DNA from: Lachnospiraceae bacterium
GTDB lineage: Bacteria > Bacillota > Clostridia > Lachnospirales > Lachnospiraceae
Length of the DNA: 64,000 bases
Direction: 5' to 3'
NCBI GenBank assembly: GCA_017518185.1
Contig: JAFWWB010000073.1
Location: forward strand, 1 to 64,000
Below the pieces are notes generated by a model, which did no database searches, was not told the origin of the DNA, and was given only the letters and a program-made list of their open reading frames with translations. Position numbers and translations under genes: made by a program. How positions within the stretch are numbered: the first letter of the stretch is position 1; each line of letters opens with the position of its first letter. Shown piece by piece: positions 59,563-64,000 of this stretch.

Positions 59563-62500
59563 ATGAAAAAACGACTTAACAGATTACTGGCAGCAGCAAT
59601 GACAGCTTTTCTCGTCTTTTCCGAAGCCGGGAACCTTCCTGTGGTTTGGGCCGCTGAAGAGGCTGAGGAAGTGGATGAAGTAATTGAGGAAGATGCCTTA
59701 GAAGAAGCTGATGAGGAAGAAGCTTTCTCGGAAGAAGATGATGAGACCGAAATAGTGGAATCGGAGGATGCTGACGAGGCGGAAGAAGCTAAGAAGGAAG
59801 AACTAATCATATCTGATGAAGACTGTGAGGATATATGTTCAAACGATGAAGATAGTGGAGAAACAGAAGAAACAGAAGAAGAGTATAATGAATGTGACGA
59901 TGTAGTACAAACTAATGTAGAGGAAGATCGTGTGGTTGTTCCCTATAATAGGGATAATCTATATGCTGTTGGAGCACAAACTTCTGGAGATAAAATGTGT
60001 ATGGCATATTCTTTTGCATATGCCAAAACAATAATGGATGGACGTGTTCACAATGCCAGTGAGTATTGGAATGGTAGCTATGCTACCTGGCCTGCAGGCT
60101 GGGGGAGATGTGACGATGCGAGTCTCAAAACAATTTACGATAACATAAATATGAATAGACCGGCATTATTATATGTGTCCGGTATATATCGTGATTGGTG
60201 TTATAAGTACGGAGGTGCGACTGATCATTGGGTCACAGTAATAGGATATAAAACAACAGCAAACAGAGATGCATTAAGGGAAAGTGATTTTTATGTGGTT
60301 GATCCGGCAGACGCATGGAATGGTCATAAACCTACATATACATATCTTATTGATGGATGTAGCTGTGGGTTGATGAATGTAACTGCTCAAGGCTCAGCCA
60401 GTGGATCCTCGGGTTCGTCTGGGGGTACATATGCAATTAACAATACAGGTGCAACAAACATCACTTCCAATACAGCCAGGATCAATGCCAGTGTTTCACC
60501 CATGGCTTATGTAACTGAAACAGGATTCTATCTGGGAACATCCCCGGACTATATGGAAAAACATGTGGAACATTATACCGGTAATACTTTAAGTATCTGG
60601 TATGATCTTGGAACAGGCAAGTGGACGGGAGCGCTTCAACCGGGTACGAGGTATTATTACAAATTTTATCTGATTTCCGGTGGTAAAGTATATGAGTCTT
60701 CCGTTGATTCTTTTGTAACAGGTAATCCCGGGGATAATGGTGTTGTGTCAAACACGGGTATTACAGGATTGGATAAAACAAGTGTCAGAATAAATGCTGA
60801 ACTATCTGAAATAAGGTACTGCTCGGAAGATGGTTTCTATCTGGGAACATCTCCTGACAATATGGAAAGACATCCGGAAGCGGTCAATGGAAGGATTAAG
60901 ACTGTATGGTTCGATCTGGGGACAGGAAAATGGACAGGCCCTTTGGAAAAAGGAACAACATACTATTATAAATTATATGTTGTAACTGATGGCGTTGAAT
61001 ATGCAACTCCTTTAGACAGCTTTACCACTTTAGGAGATAGAGTTTCTCCGAATATTTCGCAGGCATATATCACAAATCTGTCACCTACAGGATACACCGT
61101 GGTTTGTGAAGCGTCGGATAATGTTGGAATAGGAAGAGTGTCTTTCCCTACTTGGACGGCATACAATGGTCAGGATGATCTGGCACAAAACTGGTATGAT
61201 AGTGAAAGCGCAGTAGAGAATTACGGGAATCTGTATTATTACAACGTATATATAGCGGGACATAATTACGAAAAAGGAAAGTACATTACTCATGTATATG
61301 CGTATGACCTGGACGGAAACTACGTAAGCGTTGGGTTGGAAGTAATTATTCCTGAATATGTATCAGGTATCACGCTTTCTAACTCCACATTGGAAATGAA
61401 AGCCGGAGAGAGCTATACGCTTAGTGCGACGCTTTCTCCTGCAACTACAACCACAAGCGAAGTGGCATGGACCTCTTCGAACGAAAATGTAGCAACTGTC
61501 GTAAATGGAAAAGTTACAGCGGTTGGCCCTGGAACAGCTACGATCACAGTACAGGCACAGGATCCCGGCGGGGTAAGCGGCTACTGCACAGTAACAGTCA
61601 AGGAAACCGAGAAGCATTACAAGCTTTATATGAATCCTAACGGAGGTATGTTCTCTGATGGAACAACCATAATGAAGACCGCTGAACCTGATCTGATTTA
61701 TAACGGGTATAATTGGCATAACATAAGCAAATATGCGGTTACCCGTGAAGGTTACATTTTTGACGGATGGTATACCAAAGCCGAGGGCGGGGTAAAAGTA
61801 TACAATGCAGACGGAACCTGTATCACAGGTGAATACTGGGATGGTACAAAATACATAGGCGCTTCAGACCTCTCTGTATATGCTCATTGGAATAAAACAT
61901 CTTCAGGCGAAGATCCGTTGATCCTGGAGGATACAGATCCTGCGGAACAGTATCCTCTGTGTCCGGCACCGGTCATTACTGATAAAACAACAACTATATA
62001 CATGGTAAAAGGTCAGAAGTTCACCATGCCGGATAGAGGGTGGATAAGCGGAGATAAGAGATATGTATCTGTCTCTGATAAGGGTGTTGTAAAGGCAAAA
62101 AAAGAGACATATTCACCTGTTATCTTAAGAAAAGGAGACAGGGTTATAAATGTATATGTATCTGATCCGGGTCTGGAAAAAAGCAGAACCATAACTACTG
62201 TCAAGGAAAACCAGTATGAGCTCCGGCTTCATTATGATGCGGAACATCTTAATGTTCTGTGGTTCAGTGACGCACAGGATGTTGTCCGCGTTTCCCAGAA
62301 GGGAGAACTTGAACCTGTTGCAGCAGGCAAGGCAAAGGTAACGGCATACATTAACGGAAAAGCATATACCTGCAGCGTACGGGTCACTGAACCGACTGTG
62401 TGCGTTGAAAGGACCAGGCATATAACTGTAGGCAAACCACAGAAGATCAGTATAAAAGGGCTGCGGAATCCGGTATGGGAAAGCAGCAATACAAGTGTGG

Positions 62501-62850
62501 TAACTGTATACCGAAACAAGATGACTGCTGTAGCTACGGGGAGTGCATATCTTAGTACAGTGTATAACGGTGTAAAATACCGTATAAAAGTGTATGTTGA
62601 AGATCCTTATGTAACAGCAGCAGGTCTTATGAATATCGGAAACAACAAATATGAAATGACCATGGCAGCCGGAACAAAAGCTCAACTGAAATATGCGAGT
62701 CTGAATCAGAATGTCTTATATAAGAGTTCCAAACCGGAAGTAGCTTATGTTGACGAATTCGGAAATGTGATAGCCCGCACTCCCGGCAAGACAAAACTTA
62801 CAACTAAGATCAATGGAAAGACAGTGAAAATAGTGCTTAATGTTGTTTGA
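59563..62850 (+). CDS. Multidomain surface protein with C39-like peptidase
   Basis: A 1095-residue exported protein. Signal peptide (about 1-29) and a Glu/Asp-rich stalk (30-125) lead to a C39-like papain-fold domain (about 128-275) with putative Cys in KMCMAYSFAYAK (about 146), His in TDHWVTVIGY (about 222) and Asp in VVDPADAW (about 246). Two near-identical Fn3-like repeats follow (each with GFYLGTSPD and DLGTGKWTG), then a GBS_Bsp-like repeat (about 490-600), a BIG2 domain (about 600-685), an InlB B-like repeat with GYIFDGWYTKAEGG, and BIG2-like domains to the end. No sortase motif or terminal helix is seen. AT-rich codon use contrasts with the rest of the window. Confidence 0.87.
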   Translation: MKKRLNRLLAAAMTAFLVFSEAGNLPVVWAAEEAEEVDEVIEEDALEEADEEEAFSEEDDETEIVESEDADEAEEAKKEELIISDEDCEDICSNDEDSGETEETEEEYNECDDVVQTNVEEDRVVVPYNRDNLYAVGAQTSGDKMCMAYSFAYAKTIMDGRVHNASEYWNGSYATWPAGWGRCDDASLKTIYDNINMNRPALLYVSGIYRDWCYKYGGATDHWVTVIGYKTTANRDALRESDFYVVDPADAWNGHKPTYTYLIDGCSCGLMNVTAQGSASGSSGSSGGTYAINNTGATNITSNTARINASVSPMAYVTETGFYLGTSPDYMEKHVEHYTGNTLSIWYDLGTGKWTGALQPGTRYYYKFYLISGGKVYESSVDSFVTGNPGDNGVVSNTGITGLDKTSVRINAELSEIRYCSEDGFYLGTSPDNMERHPEAVNGRIKTVWFDLGTGKWTGPLEKGTTYYYKLYVVTDGVEYATPLDSFTTLGDRVSPNISQAYITNLSPTGYTVVCEASDNVGIGRVSFPTWTAYNGQDDLAQNWYDSESAVENYGNLYYYNVYIAGHNYEKGKYITHVYAYDLDGNYVSVGLEVIIPEYVSGITLSNSTLEMKAGESYTLSATLSPATTTTSEVAWTSSNENVATVVNGKVTAVGPGTATITVQAQDPGGVSGYCTVTVKETEKHYKLYMNPNGGMFSDGTTIMKTAEPDLIYNGYNWHNISKYAVTREGYIFDGWYTKAEGGVKVYNADGTCITGEYWDGTKYIGASDLSVYAHWNKTSSGEDPLILEDTDPAEQYPLCPAPVITDKTTTIYMVKGQKFTMPDRGWISGDKRYVSVSDKGVVKAKKETYSPVILRKGDRVINVYVSDPGLEKSRTITTVKENQYELRLHYDAEHLNVLWFSDAQDVVRVSQKGELEPVAAGKAKVTAYINGKAYTCSVRVTEPTVCVERTRHITVGKPQKISIKGLRNPVWESSNTSVVTVYRNKMTAVATGSAYLSTVYNGVKYRIKVYVEDPYVTAAGLMNIGNNKYEMTMAAGTKAQLKYASLNQNVLYKSSKPEVAYVDEFGNVIARTPGKTKLTTKINGKTVKIVLNVV

Positions 62851-62883
62851 AAAAGCGGCCTGCAATGAGGAGTTTTATGGTTT

Positions 62884-62984
62884 GATCATGTAATAAAAAC
62901 GAAATCTTTTGGCTATGCTGTCATAAACGGAGCGTTACTCCGGATAAGCATAGTCAAAAGATTTTCTATTACATGTACATGATC
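62884..62984. repeat. 101-nt extended inverted repeat between surface genes
   Basis: The arms begin GATCATGTAATA and end TACATGTACATGATC; within them AAATCTTTTG-G-CTATGCT pairs with AGCATAG-T-CAAAAGATTT. The centre forms a perfect CGGAG-cgtta-CTCCG hairpin. The stem is about 40 bp with a few mismatches. It could be a terminator-like structure for the preceding gene or a small mobile palindromic element. Confidence 0.75.
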
Positions 62985-63042
62985 GTATCATGCGGGTGAA
63001 TCAAATATAGGTAAAAAAAAGAAAACGGAGGAATCATTAGTT

Positions 63043-64000
63043 ATGAAAAACAGATTTAAAAAATTATTGGCAGCAACGCTGACAGCTATCCTCGTCTTTT
63101 CCGAGGCGGGGAGTCTTCCAGTGGTATGGGCTGCTGAAGAGGCTGAGGAAGCTGAAGAAATAATAGAGGAAGATGTCATTGAAGAAGAAAACGGGGAGGA
63201 GGCATTTTCTGAAGAATACGATGATGGCGAAAATGTGAAATCGGAGGATGTAGACAAGGGTGATGAAGAAGAGGAAACGATAGAAGACTCTGTAAATGAA
63301 AATGAAACAGAACGTTGTGAGGAAGCAGTAGAAGCCGAAGAAGAATCTGTATCAGAGGATTCATTGATACAGGATTCGGTTTCTGACGATACAGTTTCAG
63401 AAAACGAAGCCGAGAACGATGACAGTATAATTACAAATGATAAAGGAAAAGAAGAGATCACAAGACTTCAATGGTGGAGGATGCTTATAGAAACCTTTGA
63501 TATGTCTGTGGAACAGGATAATTATCCGGACAATTATTTTTATGATATTTCATCAGAGGATAGTTTTTATCGTGATGTAATGATCATTACTGAATTTGGA
63601 CTGATGGATGTAGAGGCCGGAGATTCGGCATTGCCTGAAGATGCGGTGACAAGAGAATACGCTGCATTTTCTCTGAATCATTGCCTTGGATTTATGCTTG
63701 ATGATGATGAACAATATACTTTTGATGAAAGCGCTACTGTAAGCTATCCGAATGATATACAGGTATCTCTGGATAAGGGCTGGTTTGAGCTTAGTGATGG
63801 TAAATTTCTTCCGGAGGAAACAGTAACCGAAGATGAAATGGAGAAAATGGAATCATATGCCAAAGATGTGTTGGATTCCAGGGTGATAGATGAAGAAAAA
63901 GAAAAAACGTGGGATTTTGCGGATGGAGTAATAGATATAACATCAGCTAAAGCCAGGATGACTGATGAAAATGAGTTTACCGTGTCTGAATGCAGTGCAA
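63043..64000 (+). CDS. Surface protein with SLH-like regions (cut by window end)
   Basis: The frame is open from ATG 63043 to the last base with no stop (319 codons), so the C-terminus is missing. Its signal peptide and first residues are almost identical to the previous surface gene (LLAATLTAILVFSEAGSLPV versus LLAAAMTAFLVFSEAGNLPV), then the same kind of Glu/Asp stalk runs to about residue 130. From about residue 140, ITRLQWWRMLIETFD, FYRDVMIITEFGLMD and AVTREYAAFSLNHCLGFML resemble S-layer homology modules, with a possible second (WFELSDGKFLPEETVTEDEM). SLH modules hold proteins to the cell wall. GGAGGAATC precedes the ATG. Confidence 0.82.
   Translation, partial: MKNRFKKLLAATLTAILVFSEAGSLPVVWAAEEAEEAEEIIEEDVIEEENGEEAFSEEYDDGENVKSEDVDKGDEEEETIEDSVNENETERCEEAVEAEEESVSEDSLIQDSVSDDTVSENEAENDDSIITNDKGKEEITRLQWWRMLIETFDMSVEQDNYPDNYFYDISSEDSFYRDVMIITEFGLMDVEAGDSALPEDAVTREYAAFSLNHCLGFMLDDDEQYTFDESATVSYPNDIQVSLDKGWFELSDGKFLPEETVTEDEMEKMESYAKDVLDSRVIDEEKEKTWDFADGVIDITSAKARMTDENEFTVSECSA

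Overview
The window looks like a chromosomal segment of an anaerobic, plant-polysaccharide-using Firmicute, most likely Lachnospiraceae (Clostridia). This is inferred from gene content: Gram-positive type lipoproteins, strong AGGAGG ribosome binding sites, sigma-A type promoters, a MsmX/YteP-type sugar importer, a class I two-subunit fumarase, an HU-rqcP-divIC-tilS neighbourhood, and proteins such as DUF436/YwlG and a PBP-VWA lipoprotein. No species can be named from the sequence alone. Most genes are GC-rich. The left edge (1-1300), the AAA-ATPase gene near 22.3-24.0 kb and the right edge (59.5-64 kb) are visibly more AT-rich.

Layout. 0-1.3 kb: a broken LytTR response regulator and a RelB/DinJ-YoeB toxin-antitoxin pair. 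1.3-4.2 kb: an RsbW/RsbV/RsbU-like partner-switching module. 4.2-5.8 kb: two convergent, paralogous secreted thioredoxins. 5.9-9.3 kb: a lipoprotein plus a SsuABC/TauABC-type importer. 9.4-11.4 kb: a hypothetical protein and fumarase alpha/beta. 11.5-19.3 kb: an MMPL/RND transporter coupled to a GLUG-repeat, coiled-coil surface protein, facing a two-component system. 19.4-24 kb: two hypotheticals, a PBP-VWA lipoprotein and an AAA-ATPase/PD-(D/E)XK protein. 24-27.2 kb: a PTS EIIC-EAL fusion, an alpha/beta hydrolase and a 32-residue zinc-ribbon ORF.

27.3-44.9 kb is the centrepiece: a long same-strand array, probably for rhamnogalacturonan/pectin oligosaccharides. It has a CcpA-type cre site, two permeases, a very large solute-binding lipoprotein, two different MsmX-like ATPases, five uncharacterised membrane proteins, a MATE transporter, a CE12-like esterase, a TIM-barrel isomerase/epimerase, a GH105 hydrolase and a GH42 beta-galactosidase. 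The enzymes lack signal peptides, so the likely scheme is uptake of oligosaccharides followed by cytoplasmic deacetylation and stepwise hydrolysis, comparable to the Bacillus subtilis yes cluster. Two dispersed repeat elements sit inside this array.

45-59 kb: housekeeping and envelope genes (tRNA-Lys, acyl carrier protein, a DegT aminotransferase, cca, a PEGA lipoprotein, HU, rqcP, tilS, divIC), an orphan response regulator with DUF436, a cytoplasmic GH9, a PAP2 phosphatase, a GAF protein related to fRMsr but lacking two of its cysteines, and an SPFH/ribbon-helix-helix pair. 59-64 kb: an XRE regulator and two paralogous surface proteins separated by a 101-nt extended inverted repeat; the second runs off the window.
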